A DNA stretch of 64,000 nucleotides from Achromobacter sp. Root83 (GTDB taxonomy: Bacteria > Pseudomonadota > Gammaproteobacteria > Burkholderiales > Burkholderiaceae_B). The notes beneath the pieces are model-generated. The model had not been told where the DNA came from, made no database searches, and worked only from the letters and a program-made list of their open reading frames with translations. Shown piece after piece: positions 33,989 through 43,120 of this stretch; the first letter of the stretch is position 1, and each line of letters begins with the position of its first letter. The stretch spans positions 434,984-498,983 of the forward strand of contig NZ_LMIU01000001.1 of assembly GCF_001428845.1 (NCBI RefSeq), read 5' to 3'. Both the position numbers and the translations under genes were made by a program.

Positions 33989-34046
33989 CATGGTCTGCGC
34001 GTATTGACCTGTTTCCACTGCTTGCATTATGCTTGTTCGCTAATAA

Positions 34047-34072
34047 GGAACTTAAGTTCCGTTTTATGGAAC
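34047..34072. promoter_or_regulatory. IclR-type operator with three GGAAC half-sites
   Basis: A perfect 14-bp palindrome GGAACTTAAGTTCC (34047-34060) is followed by a third half-site GGAAC at 34068-34072. The third lies just 5 bases before the regulator's start codon and also supplies its only purine-rich ribosome site. IclR-family dimers and tetramers bind such GGAAn/nTTCC repeats, so autoregulation through occlusion of translation or transcription start is likely. Confidence 0.65.
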
Positions 34073-34076
34073 ACAT

Positions 34077-34844
34077 ATGAGCATTCTAGACGGCGTCCAA
34101 CGCGTGCTGTCGCTATACGCGGAAGGCGCGGCGGAACTGAGCTTCACCGAAGTCGCTGCACGCCTGGCCATGCCCAAGAGCACGGCATCGCGCCTGCTGA
34201 ACCAGATGCAGAACTACGGCATGCTCGACCAGGACTCGGCCACGCGCCGCTACCGCCCCGGCGCGCTCCTGTCGCAGGCCGTGCGCGCCGGCATGGCCGC
34301 CACGCCGCTGGACGAGGCCTGCCGCGCCGTGCTGGTCCGCCTGTCGGACGACAGCGGGCTGACCGCCTATCTCTCCACCCTGAATCAGCGCGAGACCGTC
34401 GTGCTGCAACGCCTGAACGGCTCGCATCCCGTTCAGGTGCTGTCGCCGCCGGGATCGCGCCGCGCCGCCTCGGGCACCGCCATGGGCCGTGCGCTGCTGT
34501 CGCGGCTGACCGACTCCGAATTCCAGACGCTGTACGGCTCGGACCCCGCGCAGCCCTTGCCGATGGAAGGGCGCGATTGCCCCGCCACCGTTGGCGACCT
34601 GACTCGCCTGGTGGCGCAGACCCGCGCGGACCATTGCGGTGTCGCGATAGACCAGGCCATGCCGGGCATCGGCGCGGTGGCTGCGGCGGTGCGCGATCCG
34701 GCCACGGGTGAGCTGCGCGGCCTGTGCCTGTCGTTCGTGTCCTTCCAGGCCGACGCCGACCGCGTGGCGCGCCTGCGCGAATCCGTGCTGCAGCAGGTGG
34801 CGGCGCTGGGCCGCGAACTGAACGACCCCTATTGGCTGAACTGA
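34077..34844 (+). CDS. IclR family transcriptional regulator
   Basis: Regulator of 255 residues. The winged HTH occupies about residues 5-65 (LSFTEVAARLAMPKSTASRLL is the helix-turn-helix, then RRYRPGALL). The effector domain follows with the IclR pattern (SGLTAYLSTLNQRETVVLQRLNGSHPVQV; ASGTAMGRALLSRL; GVAIDQAMPGIGAVAAAV). It precedes and probably controls the pepE-DUF1177-aroM-Bug gene set on the same strand (69-base gap). IclR proteins usually sense small catabolic acids; the ligand here would be a product or substrate of this pathway. Confidence 0.9.
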   Translation: MSILDGVQRVLSLYAEGAAELSFTEVAARLAMPKSTASRLLNQMQNYGMLDQDSATRRYRPGALLSQAVRAGMAATPLDEACRAVLVRLSDDSGLTAYLSTLNQRETVVLQRLNGSHPVQVLSPPGSRRAASGTAMGRALLSRLTDSEFQTLYGSDPAQPLPMEGRDCPATVGDLTRLVAQTRADHCGVAIDQAMPGIGAVAAAVRDPATGELRGLCLSFVSFQADADRVARLRESVLQQVAALGRELNDPYWLN

Positions 34845-34913
34845 CTCCCCAGATCCGCGGACGCGTCCGCATTAGCGCGCATCCAGACCAACCTTTCTAC
34901 GGAAATCCCCTTC

Positions 34914-35618
34914 ATGAACCTCTTGCTTCTCAGCAATTCCAGCAGCGACGCCGGCTATCTGGTCCACGCCATGCCCGACATCCGCGAACTGATCGAAGGC
35001 CTGCCGCAAGGCGCGCCGGCCGTCTTCGTGCCGTACGCGGGCGTCACCCGCAACTGGGACGACTACACGGCGCTGGTGGCGTCCGCGCTGGCCGGCACCG
35101 GCCTGGACATCCAGGGCCTGCACCTGGCCCAGGATCCGGCCGCTGCGCTCGAAGCGGCCGCGGTCATCATCGTCGGCGGCGGCAACACGTTCAATCTGCT
35201 GGGCCAATTGCGCCGCCTGGGCCTGCTCGACGTCGTGGCGCGCCGCGTCCGCCAGGGCGCGGCCTATCTGGGCTGGAGCGCCGGTTCCAATCTGACCTGC
35301 CCAAGCATCTGCACGACCAACGACATGCCCATCACGGATCCGGGCGGCTTCGACGCGCTGGGCCTGCTGCCGTTCCAGATCAACCCGCACTACACCAATG
35401 CCCATCCGCCGGGACACCGCGGCGAAACCCGCGCCCAGCGCCTGGCGGAATTCTGCACGCTGAATCCCGCGATGCCGGTCCTCGGCCTGCCCGAAGGCGC
35501 CGCGCTGCGCGTGCGCGGCGACAGGGTCGCGCTGGTGGGGCCGCACGATGCGCCGCTGTTCCTGGGTCTGGAAGAGCCGCGCGTGTTCCGTCCTGGTCCG
35601 CTGGAGATCTCCGCATGA
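34914..35618 (+). CDS. pepE: Peptidase E, alpha-aspartyl dipeptidase (family S51)
   Basis: Cytoplasmic dipeptidase of 234 residues that cleaves N-terminal Asp dipeptides. The catalytic Ser is S122 in LGWSAGSNL, with D137 (TNDMP) and H159 (NPHYT). This spacing matches the Ser120/Asp135/His157 triad described for Salmonella PepE, shifted by two. The GGGNTFNLL segment (about 88-96) is also a family hallmark. It heads three tightly coupled genes; its TGA overlaps the ATG of the DUF1177 gene. The context suggests a pathway that takes up and breaks down an Asp-containing dipeptide or isopeptide. Confidence 0.88.
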   Translation: MNLLLLSNSSSDAGYLVHAMPDIRELIEGLPQGAPAVFVPYAGVTRNWDDYTALVASALAGTGLDIQGLHLAQDPAAALEAAAVIIVGGGNTFNLLGQLRRLGLLDVVARRVRQGAAYLGWSAGSNLTCPSICTTNDMPITDPGGFDALGLLPFQINPHYTNAHPPGHRGETRAQRLAEFCTLNPAMPVLGLPEGAALRVRGDRVALVGPHDAPLFLGLEEPRVFRPGPLEISA

Positions 35619-36544
35619 AGCAAGTCATCGACACCATCGAGCTGCTGTCTTCCGCGCATGTCACCGGCGAATCGGTGGCGAAAGTTCTGCGAGACGCCGG
35701 CCAGTGCGACGTGGACGTCACGCGGCTCGAGCGCGGCGGCGCCGCCACGGATTTTCTGTCCATCGTCATTCCGGGCGCCGACGCGTCGGCGCCCCAGCTC
35801 GGGATCGTGGGCCGGCTGGGCGGCATTGGCGCGCGTCCGGCGGTGACGGGTCTAGTGTCCGACAGCGACGGCGCGGTCGTGGCGATTGCCGCGGCGCTCA
35901 AGCTGATGGCCATGGCCCGCCAGGGCGACGTCATGCCTGGCACGGTGCGCATCCGCACCCACATCTGCCCGCGCGCAGGCACGCGGCCGCATCATCCGGT
36001 GCCGATGATGCGTTCGCCGTTCCCCATGCGCGAGATGATGTCCCACGAAGTCGACCCGCGCATGGACGCCATCCTCTCCGTCGACACGACGCGGGGCAAT
36101 CGCCTGGTGAACAAGCGCGGCGTGGCGCTGACGCCGGTGGCCAAGCAGGGCTACCTGCTGCGCATCCCCGAGACCATGCTGGACGTGATGGGCTGGGTCA
36201 GCGGCGAACTGCCCTTGACGCTGCCGCTGACGACGCAGGACATCACACCCTATGAAAACGGCCTCTGGCACGTCAATTCGCTGATGCAGCCGGCCATCGT
36301 CACGGATGCGCCGGTCGTCGGCGTGGCGCTGACGGCGCAGACCACCGTGCCGGGTTGCGCCACGGGCGTCACGAACGCGGTGGACGCCGATGTCGCCATG
36401 CGCTTCTGCATCGAGATCGCCAAGCTGTTCGGCCAACGCACCCTGGGCTTCTTCGATGACGCCGAATGGAACGCGCTGCAAGCCCGCTATGGTTCGATGG
36501 CGCACCTGCAGACCGTGGGCCGCGAGCCCGGAGCCGCGGCATGA
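35615..36544 (+). CDS. DUF1177 family protein
   Basis: Protein of 309 residues whose family has no established function. There is no signal peptide. The middle shows GAVVAIAAALKLMAMARQGD and then GTVRIRTHICPRAG (about 86-122), a His-rich stretch (TRPHHPVPMM) and MDAILSVDTTRGN (about 150-162). This pattern loosely resembles M42/M20 metallopeptidases (a helix with Ala/Leu repeats, a beta strand, then a DxxxxVD motif), but the usual metal ligands are not all in place. Two more conserved-looking patches are QAGYLLRIPE-like and TTVPGCATGVTNAVDADVA. It is coupled by overlaps to pepE and the AroM-like gene, so it almost certainly acts in the same pathway. Confidence 0.8.
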   Translation: MKQVIDTIELLSSAHVTGESVAKVLRDAGQCDVDVTRLERGGAATDFLSIVIPGADASAPQLGIVGRLGGIGARPAVTGLVSDSDGAVVAIAAALKLMAMARQGDVMPGTVRIRTHICPRAGTRPHHPVPMMRSPFPMREMMSHEVDPRMDAILSVDTTRGNRLVNKRGVALTPVAKQGYLLRIPETMLDVMGWVSGELPLTLPLTTQDITPYENGLWHVNSLMQPAIVTDAPVVGVALTAQTTVPGCATGVTNAVDADVAMRFCIEIAKLFGQRTLGFFDDAEWNALQARYGSMAHLQTVGREPGAAA

Positions 36545-37230
36545 ACGCGCCGACGCCGCGCCGCGTGGCGTTCTTCACCATCGGGCAGTCTCCGCGCAGC
36601 GATGTGGTGCCCGAGATGGCGGCGCTGCTGGGCGCGCATGTGCGCATCGACGAGTTCGGCGCGCTGGACGGCCTGGATGCCGCGGCGCTTGCCGCCCTGG
36701 CGCCCCGGCCCGGTGAGTACCGCTTCGCCACGCGCATGCGCGACGGCGCGCAGATCGAGCTGGACGCGGCGGCCGCCGAAGCCCGCCTGGCGCACGTGAT
36801 GCGCCAGGCCGATGACGGGGGCTACGACGTGCTGGTGCCCTTGTGCACCGGCACCGCGATCGCGCCCATGCGCACGCTGGTGGTCGAGCCGCAGCAGGTC
36901 GTGGACCATCTGGTCGCGGGACTGGCGCAGCACTGCCGCAAGTTGGGGCTGGTGGTTCCGCTGGCCGCGCAGGTCGACGCCTTTCACATGGCGGTGCCGC
37001 TGGAGTGCGAAACCCGCGTCGTGCATGCCTCGCCCTACGAGGCCGACGCGCGGCAGGCCGAGCGGAACTTTGAAGATGCCGGCCGCGAGCTGGCGTCCTG
37101 CGACCTGATCGTCATGCATTGCATGGGCTATGCCGATGGCATGCGCCAGGCCGTGGCCCGCGCATCGGGGCGCCCCGTGCTGCTGTCGAACCGCATGGTC
37201 GCGCAGTCGCTTGCGCAAATATTGGAATAA
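36541..37230 (+). CDS. AroM family protein, possible Asp/Glu racemase-like enzyme
   Basis: Protein of 229 residues. The N-terminal TIGQSPRSDVVPEM motif (about 13-26) is typical of AroM, whose function is unknown. Two cysteines sit in strand-loop contexts: C102 in VLVPLCTGTA and C194 in LIVMHCMGYA. This two-Cys layout about 90 residues apart is like the catalytic pair of cofactor-independent Asp/Glu racemases. E. coli AroM keeps the second Cys but has Ser at the first. ATG 36541 overlaps the stop of the DUF1177 gene. A racemase acting on aspartate or a derivative released by PepE is a reasonable hypothesis, not a demonstrated function. Confidence 0.78.
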   Translation: MNAPTPRRVAFFTIGQSPRSDVVPEMAALLGAHVRIDEFGALDGLDAAALAALAPRPGEYRFATRMRDGAQIELDAAAAEARLAHVMRQADDGGYDVLVPLCTGTAIAPMRTLVVEPQQVVDHLVAGLAQHCRKLGLVVPLAAQVDAFHMAVPLECETRVVHASPYEADARQAERNFEDAGRELASCDLIVMHCMGYADGMRQAVARASGRPVLLSNRMVAQSLAQILE

Positions 37231-37255
37231 CGCCGCCGGAAGCAATCCCGAAGTC

Positions 37256-37285
37256 CCGGCCGCGCACACTTGATCATGCGGCCGG
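37256..37285 (+). other. Stem-loop between aroM-like and Bug genes
   Basis: CCGGCCGC (37256-37263) pairs exactly with GCGGCCGG (37278-37285) over a 14-base loop containing TGATCA. With no T tract it is more likely a processing or attenuation element in the 119-base gap than a full terminator. Confidence 0.4.
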
Positions 37286-37349
37286 TCCGGGCGAGCGGCG
37301 AGAGGAGACGAAGCTGACTTCGTCAATCAATTGTTGGGAGTGTCTTTTC

Positions 37350-38339
37350 ATGTTCAGCCGTACCCTGCACCGCGCCGCTGGCGCACTGTTCGCCGTCACC
37401 GCGCTGTCGGCCACGCCGGCGCTTGCCGCCGACGCGTGGAAACCCACCAAACCCGTACGCCTGCTGGTCGGCTTCGCGCCGGGCGGCTCGGCCGATACGC
37501 TGGCCCGCCTGCTGGCCGAACCACTGTCCCAGCGCCTGGGCCAGCCGGTCGTCGTTGAAAACCTGGCCGGCGCCGGCGGCAACATCATGGCGTACCGCCT
37601 GAGCCAGTCGCCCGCCGACGGCTACACCATCGGCATCGCCGCGGCCGGCTCCATGGCCATCACCCACGTCCTGAATCCCAAGGGCACGACCTACAAGCCC
37701 GCCGACTTCACGCCCATCACGCTGGCCGCCGTGCAGCCCAATGTGGTCATCGTGAACAAGGACGTGCCGGCCAACAACCTGGCGGAGCTGAAGGAGTACT
37801 TCCAGAATACGCCGTCCGCCACCTACGGCACCGCCGGCGTGGGCATCTCCAACCACCTGATCGCCGAGACCATGCTGTACAAGCTGGGCGTGAAGGTGCC
37901 GCATGCCGCCTACCGCGGCGCGGCGCCCGTCATCACCGACCTGCTTGGCGGCCATATCGCGATGACGATGGACAACATCTCCACCGCCGCGCCGCTGGCG
38001 TCGCAGGGCAAGGTCAAGGCGATCGCCGTGGCGTCGCTGAAGCGCTCCGCCCAGTTGCCCAATGTGCCGACCCTGGACGAGCAAGGCCTGAAGGGCTTCG
38101 ACATGCCGACCTGGCAGGGCGTGTTCGCCCCGGCCGGTCTGCCCGCCGACGTGCTGGCCGCTTACTACGCAGCCCTGCAAGACGTGCTCAAGCAGCCCGC
38201 GCTCATCGAGAAAATGGCCGGCCTGGGCTCGGAGCCCGTCACCGGCATGACGCCCGAGAAGTTCGGCCAGTTCCTGGAGAACGATCGCAATCAATGGGCG
38301 GACATCGTCAAGGCCGCGAACATCAGCCTGGAGCAATAA
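37350..38339 (+). CDS. Bug family (tripartite tricarboxylate transporter) periplasmic binding protein
   Basis: Secreted binding protein of 329 residues. The signal peptide MFSRTLHRAAGALFAVTALS... is cleaved after ALA near residue 26. The mature part opens WKPTKPVRLLVGFAPGGSADTLARLL, the Bug signature. GDG-like ADGYTIGIA and YGTAGVGISNHL are the ligand-cap segments. ATG 37350 is preceded by GGGAG. It follows the pepE-DUF1177-aroM set on the same strand and probably supplies its substrate. No TctA/TctB genes are adjacent. Bug proteins are known to bind Asp, Glu and other dicarboxylates in Bordetella, which fits an aspartate-related pathway. Confidence 0.9.
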   Translation: MFSRTLHRAAGALFAVTALSATPALAADAWKPTKPVRLLVGFAPGGSADTLARLLAEPLSQRLGQPVVVENLAGAGGNIMAYRLSQSPADGYTIGIAAAGSMAITHVLNPKGTTYKPADFTPITLAAVQPNVVIVNKDVPANNLAELKEYFQNTPSATYGTAGVGISNHLIAETMLYKLGVKVPHAAYRGAAPVITDLLGGHIAMTMDNISTAAPLASQGKVKAIAVASLKRSAQLPNVPTLDEQGLKGFDMPTWQGVFAPAGLPADVLAAYYAALQDVLKQPALIEKMAGLGSEPVTGMTPEKFGQFLENDRNQWADIVKAANISLEQ

Positions 38340-38343
38340 GCCG

Positions 38344-38359
38344 GGCGGCGCTTGCCGCC
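38344..38359. terminator. GC hairpin between convergent Bug and coaBC genes
   Basis: GGCGGC-GCTT-GCCGCC lies in the 33-base gap between the two stop codons. No T tract of note follows. Confidence 0.45.
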
Positions 38360-38372
38360 GCCCCTCGCTTTC

Positions 38373-39569
38373 CTATACGGGCATGCGCGCCGCGATTTCC
38401 GCGATCAGGCGGCGCGCCGCGTCGAGCTTGTCGCCGGCAGGCAGCGGGTGCGCGCCTTGCGCATCGAACAGCACGAGTTCCGTGGTGTCCGCGTCCATGA
38501 CCTTGTGCGCCAGGTTGCCCACCAGCAGCGGGATGCCCTTGCGCGCGCGCTTGGCTTCGGCGTGTTCGGCCAGCTTCTCGGTTTCGGCCGCGAAGCCCAC
38601 GCACCACGGCCCGTTTTCAAGCTTGGCCACTTCGGCCAGGATGTCCGGGTTGGGTTCGAATTCCATCAGCGGCGCGCCGCCGCCTTCGCTGGTTTTCTTC
38701 AGCTTTTGCGTGCTGACGTTCTTGACGCGCCAGTCCGCCACGGCGGCCACGGCGATGAAGATGTCGGCATCGGCGGCGCTGGCCATCACGGCGTCATGCA
38801 TCTGGCGCGCGGTGGTGACCGACAGCGCGGTCACGCCGCGCGGAACGGGCAGGAACGTGGCGCCCGTGATCAGCGTGACGCGGGCGCCGGCCTCGCGCGC
38901 GGCGCGCGCCAGGGCATAGCCCGTCTTGCCCGACGAGCGGTTGCTCAGGACCCGCACGGGGTCCACCGGTTCGGAGGTGGGGCCGGCGGTCAGCAGCACG
39001 TGGCGGCCGGCCAGCAACTTGGGCTGGAAGAACGCGATCAGGTCGGTCAGGAGCTCGTGCGCTTCCAGCATCCGGCCATCGCCGGTTTCGCCGCAAGCCT
39101 GCTCGCCGGCCGAAGGGCCCAGCACGCTGATACCGTCGGCGCGCAGTTGTTCGACATTGCGCTGCGTGGCCGGGTTGGCCCACATCTCGCGGTTCATGGC
39201 GGGCGCCACCAGCAGGGGACAGGCGCGCGCCAGGCACAGCGTGGACAGCAGGTCATCGGCCATGCCGTGCGCCAGCTTGGCCATGAAGTCGGCGCTGGCG
39301 GGCGCGATCAGCACGGCGTCCGCGCCACGCGTCAGGTCGATGTGCGCCATGTTGTTGGGCACGCGCGCATCCCATGCGTCCACGAATACCGGGCGGCCGG
39401 ACAGGGCCTGCATGGTGACGGGGGTGATGAAGTGCGTGGCCGCCTCGGTCATCACCACGTCCACGGTGGCGCCTTGTTCGGTCATGCGCCGTACCAGCTC
39501 GGCGATTTTGTAGCAGGCGATGCCCCCGGTCATACCGAGGACGATGCGTTTGCGGGCGAGATCGAGCAT
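38373..39569 (-). CDS. coaBC: Bifunctional CoaBC (4'-phosphopantothenoylcysteine synthase/decarboxylase)
   Basis: Two-domain coenzyme A biosynthesis enzyme of 398 residues. The N-terminal flavoprotein decarboxylase (CoaC) shows IVLGMTGGIACYK, the active-site His in NNMAHIDL (H76), the PAMN motif (VAPAMNREMW) and the Cys-containing lid GEQACGETGDGRM. The C-terminal synthetase (CoaB) shows NRSSGKTGYALA, FIAVAAVADWR and the KLKK motif. It is the last of the ribF-ileS-lspA-coaBC group. The dut gene often found next to coaBC is not here; a convergent Bug gene lies there instead. Confidence 0.95.
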   Translation of the reverse strand: MLDLARKRIVLGMTGGIACYKIAELVRRMTEQGATVDVVMTEAATHFITPVTMQALSGRPVFVDAWDARVPNNMAHIDLTRGADAVLIAPASADFMAKLAHGMADDLLSTLCLARACPLLVAPAMNREMWANPATQRNVEQLRADGISVLGPSAGEQACGETGDGRMLEAHELLTDLIAFFQPKLLAGRHVLLTAGPTSEPVDPVRVLSNRSSGKTGYALARAAREAGARVTLITGATFLPVPRGVTALSVTTARQMHDAVMASAADADIFIAVAAVADWRVKNVSTQKLKKTSEGGGAPLMEFEPNPDILAEVAKLENGPWCVGFAAETEKLAEHAEAKRARKGIPLLVGNLAHKVMDADTTELVLFDAQGAHPLPAGDKLDAARRLIAEIAARMPV

Positions 39570-39725
39570 GAGGGCGGGGCGGCGGGTTCAGCGCCGTGAA
39601 AACGAGGAGTGGAGGGTGATTTTATTCTGCATTGCGGCATCGCGCCGTTCGCCATGCGTTCAGGGGGTGTCAAGCACGGCAAAAGCGGGGCGCCGAGCCG
39701 GGGCGTTGCGCCCCGGCTGGCTCCG

Positions 39726-40256
39726 TCAGGCCTGCGGCTTACGGGCGCGCAACAGCTCGTCCAGCACCAGCAGCACGGCGCCGCAGGTGATGCCCACGTC
39801 CGCCAGGTTGAAGGCCGGGAATTGCCAGTCGTTCCAGTAGAACAGCAGAAAGTCCACGACGTGCCCATACACCACACGGTCGATGACGTTGCCGATGGCG
39901 CCGCCCAGAATCAGCGTCAGCGCCAGGCTGAAGCGGGGCTGGCCATGGGTGCGTCGCAGCATCCAGATGATCACCACGGCCGCCACGCAGCCCAGGCCCG
40001 TGAACAGCCAGCGCTGCCAGCCTTCCTCGGACGCCAGGAAGCTGAACGCGGCCCCCCGGTTGAACACCAGCGTGAAGTCGAAGAACGGCAGCACGTTGAC
40101 CCGTTCGCCGTACTGGAACGCCGTGTTGAAGTAGACCTTGGTCAATTGGTCCAGCACGATGATCAGCAGCGCCAGGGCCAGCCAGCGCCCCACCCGCGCC
40201 GGGGCGGCGCGGGCGGGGACGGAGCCCGTCACTCCGGGTTCGGCGGGGCGGGCCAT
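39726..40256 (-). CDS. lspA: Lipoprotein signal peptidase (signal peptidase II)
   Basis: Inner-membrane aspartyl protease of 176 residues that cleaves prolipoproteins after lipidation. The helices include [15 protein letters not shown] (first conserved block), [25 protein letters not shown] and FNLADVGI, which carry the two catalytic Asp residues. ATG 40256 is two bases after the ileS stop, so translation is coupled; the longer open frame is in the ileS coding region. It serves the many lipoproteins of this strain, including PqiC and the EhuB-like protein. Confidence 0.94.
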   Translation of the reverse strand: MARPAEPGVTGSVPARAAPARVGRWLALALLIIVLDQLTKVYFNTAFQYGERVNVLPFFDFTLVFNRGAAFSFLASEEGWQRWLFTGLGCVAAVVIIWMLRRTHGQPRFSLALTLILGGAIGNVIDRVVYGHVVDFLLFYWNDWQFPAFNLADVGITCGAVLLVLDELLRARKPQA

Positions 40257-40258
40257 GC

Positions 40259-43120
40259 TCAAGCCTTGTCGCGGGCTTCGCCCGAACCGAACAGGTTCGA
40301 CACGCAACGGCCGCAGATCTCGGGGTGATCCGTGTCCTGACCCACATCCAGGCGCCAGTGCCAGCATCGTTCGCACTTCTTGTGCGCCGACGGCGTGACC
40401 TCGATGCGGGTTTCGTTGCCGCCCGCGTGCACGGTGGCGCGCGAGACGATCAGCACGAAGCGCAGGTCATCGCCCAGGCTGGCCAGCAATTGCTGGTCTT
40501 CGCCATTGGCGTACAAGTCCACTTCGGCCTGCAGCGATGAACCGATATCGCCGGCCGTGCGCACTTCTTCCAGCTTGCGCTGGACGTCGGCGCGGATGGC
40601 GCGCAGGCGCGTCCACTTGGCCGACAGGGCGTCGGCGTCCGCGAAAGGCGGCAGCGCGTGGTAGACCTCGGTGAAGATGGTCGTGCGGGCCGCGTCGGCC
40701 TGGTTCTTCAATGCCGAGCCAACCAGTTCCTTCCAGGCCTCTTCCGCCGTGAAGGACAGGATAGGCGCCATCAGCTTGAGCAGCGTCTGCGTGATGTCCA
40801 GCAGCGCCGTCTGCGCCGAGCGGCGGGCCAGGCTGCCGGGGGCGGAGGTGTACAGGCGGTCTTTCAGGATGTCCAGATAGAACGCACCCAGGTCTTCCGA
40901 GCAGAACGTCTGCAGGCGCGAAACCGCCGGATGGAAGTCGTAGCGTTCGTAGTTGGTCTGCAGTTCGGACTGCATCTGCGCGGTCATGGCGAGCGCGTAG
41001 CGGTCGATCTCGAACAGGTCGCCGTAGGGCACCGCCTGCGTCACCGCGTCGAAGTCCGCCAGGTTGGCCAGCAAAAAGCGCAGCGTGTTGCGGATGCGGC
41101 GATAGCCTTCCACCACGCGCTTCAGGATCTCGTCCGAGATGGACAGTTCGCCGGAGTAGTCGGTGGAGGCTACCCACAGGCGCAGGATTTCCGAGCCCAG
41201 GGAGTCGGACACCTTCTGCGGGGCGATCACGTTGCCCACCGATTTGCTCATCTTGCGGCCCTGGCCGTCGACCACGAAACCGTGGGTCAGCAGGGCTTTG
41301 TAAGGCGGCTGGCCATACAGCATGCAGCCGGTCAGCAAGGACGAGTGGAACCAGCCGCGATGCTGGTCCGAGCCTTCCAGGTACAGGTCGGCGGGCCAGG
41401 CGAGTTCCGCGCCATGCGATCCGGCGAAGTCGCCGTCCTTGCCGCCGAGCACGGTGGCGTGCGTGCTGCCCGAATCGAACCACACGTCCAGCGTGTCGCG
41501 GTTCTTCTCGTACTGGTCGGCTTCGTCGCCCAGCAGGTCGCGCGGTTCAAGCGCCTGCCAGGCCTCGATGCCGCCTTGTTCGACGCGTTGCGCCACCTGT
41601 TCCAGCAATTCCGACGTGCGCGGGTGCAGCTCGCCGGTTTCCTTGTGCACGAAGAAGGCCATCGGCACCCCCCACTGGCGCTGGCGCGACAGCGTCCAGT
41701 CCGGGCGGTTGGCGATCATGGCGTGCAGGCGGGCGCGGCCCCATGCGGGGTAGAAGGCGGTGGCGTCGATGCCGGCCAGCGCTGACTCGCGCAGCGTGGG
41801 GCTGCCGTCCTTGGGCGCCACGTCCATGCCCGCGAACCATTGGCTGGTGGCGCGGTAGATGATCGGAGTCTTGTGGCGCCAGCAGTGCATGTAGCTGTGC
41901 TTGTGCTTTTCGACGTGCATCAGCGCGCCGGCTTCCGTGAGCGCCTCGACGATCTTGGGATTCGCGTCCCAGATGGACAGGCCGCCGAACAGCGCCAGGC
42001 TGTCCGCGTACTTGCCGTCGCCCATCACGGGGCTGATGAAGTCGGTGTCCTTCATGCCGTGCTCTTTGCACGACACAAAGTCTTCGATACCGTAGGCAGG
42101 CGCGGAGTGCACCACGCCCGTGCCGGAATCGGCGGTCACGTAGTCGCCCAGATAGACAGGCGACTTGCGGTCGTAAGCGGCGTTGAACTGCGCCAGCGGA
42201 TGGCGGAATTCGATGCCCGACAGCGCTTCGCCGGGAACCGTGGCGATGACCTCGCCTTCCAGCTTCCAGGCCTGCAGGCAGGCTTCGACGCGTTCCTTGG
42301 CGATCAGCAGCAGCGGGCCGAACTTGGGCACGGGCGTCACGCGCACCAGCGCGTATTCGATTTCCGGATGCACGTTCAGCGCCTGGTTGGACGGGATGGT
42401 CCAGGGCGTGGTGGTCCAGATCACGATGGCGCCGTCGTCCACCGAATTCAGGCCGAAGGCCTTGGCCAGCCTGGCGTGATCGGCGAACGGGAAGGCGACG
42501 TCCACGGCGGGATCGACGCGGTCTGCGTATTCGACTTCAGCCTCGGCCAGCGCCGAACCGCAGTCGAAACACCAGTTCACGGGCTTCAGGCCGCGGAACA
42601 CATAGCCCTTGTCCAGGATACGGCCCAGGGCGCGGATCTCGTCGGCTTCATTGCTGAAGTTCATCGTCATGTACGGACGATCCCACTCGCCCAGCACGCC
42701 CAGGCGCTTGAAATCCTTGCGCTGGCGGTCGATCTGCTCCAGCGCGTAGGCGCGGGCCTTGGACTGCACTTCGGCCACGGGCAGGTGCTTGCCGTACTTC
42801 TTTTCGATCTGGATCTCGATCGGCATGCCGTGGCAATCCCAGCCCGGCACGTAATGCGCGTCATAGCCCGCCATGTTGCGGCTCTTGACGATGATGTCCT
42901 TCAGGATCTTGTTGACCGCGTGGCCGATGTGGATGTCGCCGTTCGCATAGGGCGGGCCGTCATGCAGCACGAAGCGCGGCCGGCCGCGGCTGGCCGCCCG
43001 GATCGCCTGGTAGACGTGGTTTTCCTCCCATTGCGAAATCCAGGCGGGCTCGCGCTTGGCAAGGTCGCCCCGCATGGGGAAGGGGGTATCGGGCAGGTTG
43101 AGGGTCTTTTTATAGTCCAT
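40259..43120 (-). CDS. ileS: Isoleucyl-tRNA synthetase
   Basis: Class I aminoacyl-tRNA synthetase of 953 residues. It has the HIGH motif ([16 protein letters not shown] near residue 57-72) and the KMSKS motif ([10 protein letters not shown] near 605). The editing domain (CP1) lies between, and a C-terminal zinc finger is CERCWHWR...CGRC. The start is ATG 43120 ([16 protein letters not shown]), which overlaps the last 11 bases of ribF; an upstream TTG is less likely. The gene is bacterial type 1 (mupirocin-sensitive class by overall layout). Confidence 0.97.
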   Translation of the reverse strand: MDYKKTLNLPDTPFPMRGDLAKREPAWISQWEENHVYQAIRAASRGRPRFVLHDGPPYANGDIHIGHAVNKILKDIIVKSRNMAGYDAHYVPGWDCHGMPIEIQIEKKYGKHLPVAEVQSKARAYALEQIDRQRKDFKRLGVLGEWDRPYMTMNFSNEADEIRALGRILDKGYVFRGLKPVNWCFDCGSALAEAEVEYADRVDPAVDVAFPFADHARLAKAFGLNSVDDGAIVIWTTTPWTIPSNQALNVHPEIEYALVRVTPVPKFGPLLLIAKERVEACLQAWKLEGEVIATVPGEALSGIEFRHPLAQFNAAYDRKSPVYLGDYVTADSGTGVVHSAPAYGIEDFVSCKEHGMKDTDFISPVMGDGKYADSLALFGGLSIWDANPKIVEALTEAGALMHVEKHKHSYMHCWRHKTPIIYRATSQWFAGMDVAPKDGSPTLRESALAGIDATAFYPAWGRARLHAMIANRPDWTLSRQRQWGVPMAFFVHKETGELHPRTSELLEQVAQRVEQGGIEAWQALEPRDLLGDEADQYEKNRDTLDVWFDSGSTHATVLGGKDGDFAGSHGAELAWPADLYLEGSDQHRGWFHSSLLTGCMLYGQPPYKALLTHGFVVDGQGRKMSKSVGNVIAPQKVSDSLGSEILRLWVASTDYSGELSISDEILKRVVEGYRRIRNTLRFLLANLADFDAVTQAVPYGDLFEIDRYALAMTAQMQSELQTNYERYDFHPAVSRLQTFCSEDLGAFYLDILKDRLYTSAPGSLARRSAQTALLDITQTLLKLMAPILSFTAEEAWKELVGSALKNQADAARTTIFTEVYHALPPFADADALSAKWTRLRAIRADVQRKLEEVRTAGDIGSSLQAEVDLYANGEDQQLLASLGDDLRFVLIVSRATVHAGGNETRIEVTPSAHKKCERCWHWRLDVGQDTDHPEICGRCVSNLFGSGEARDKA

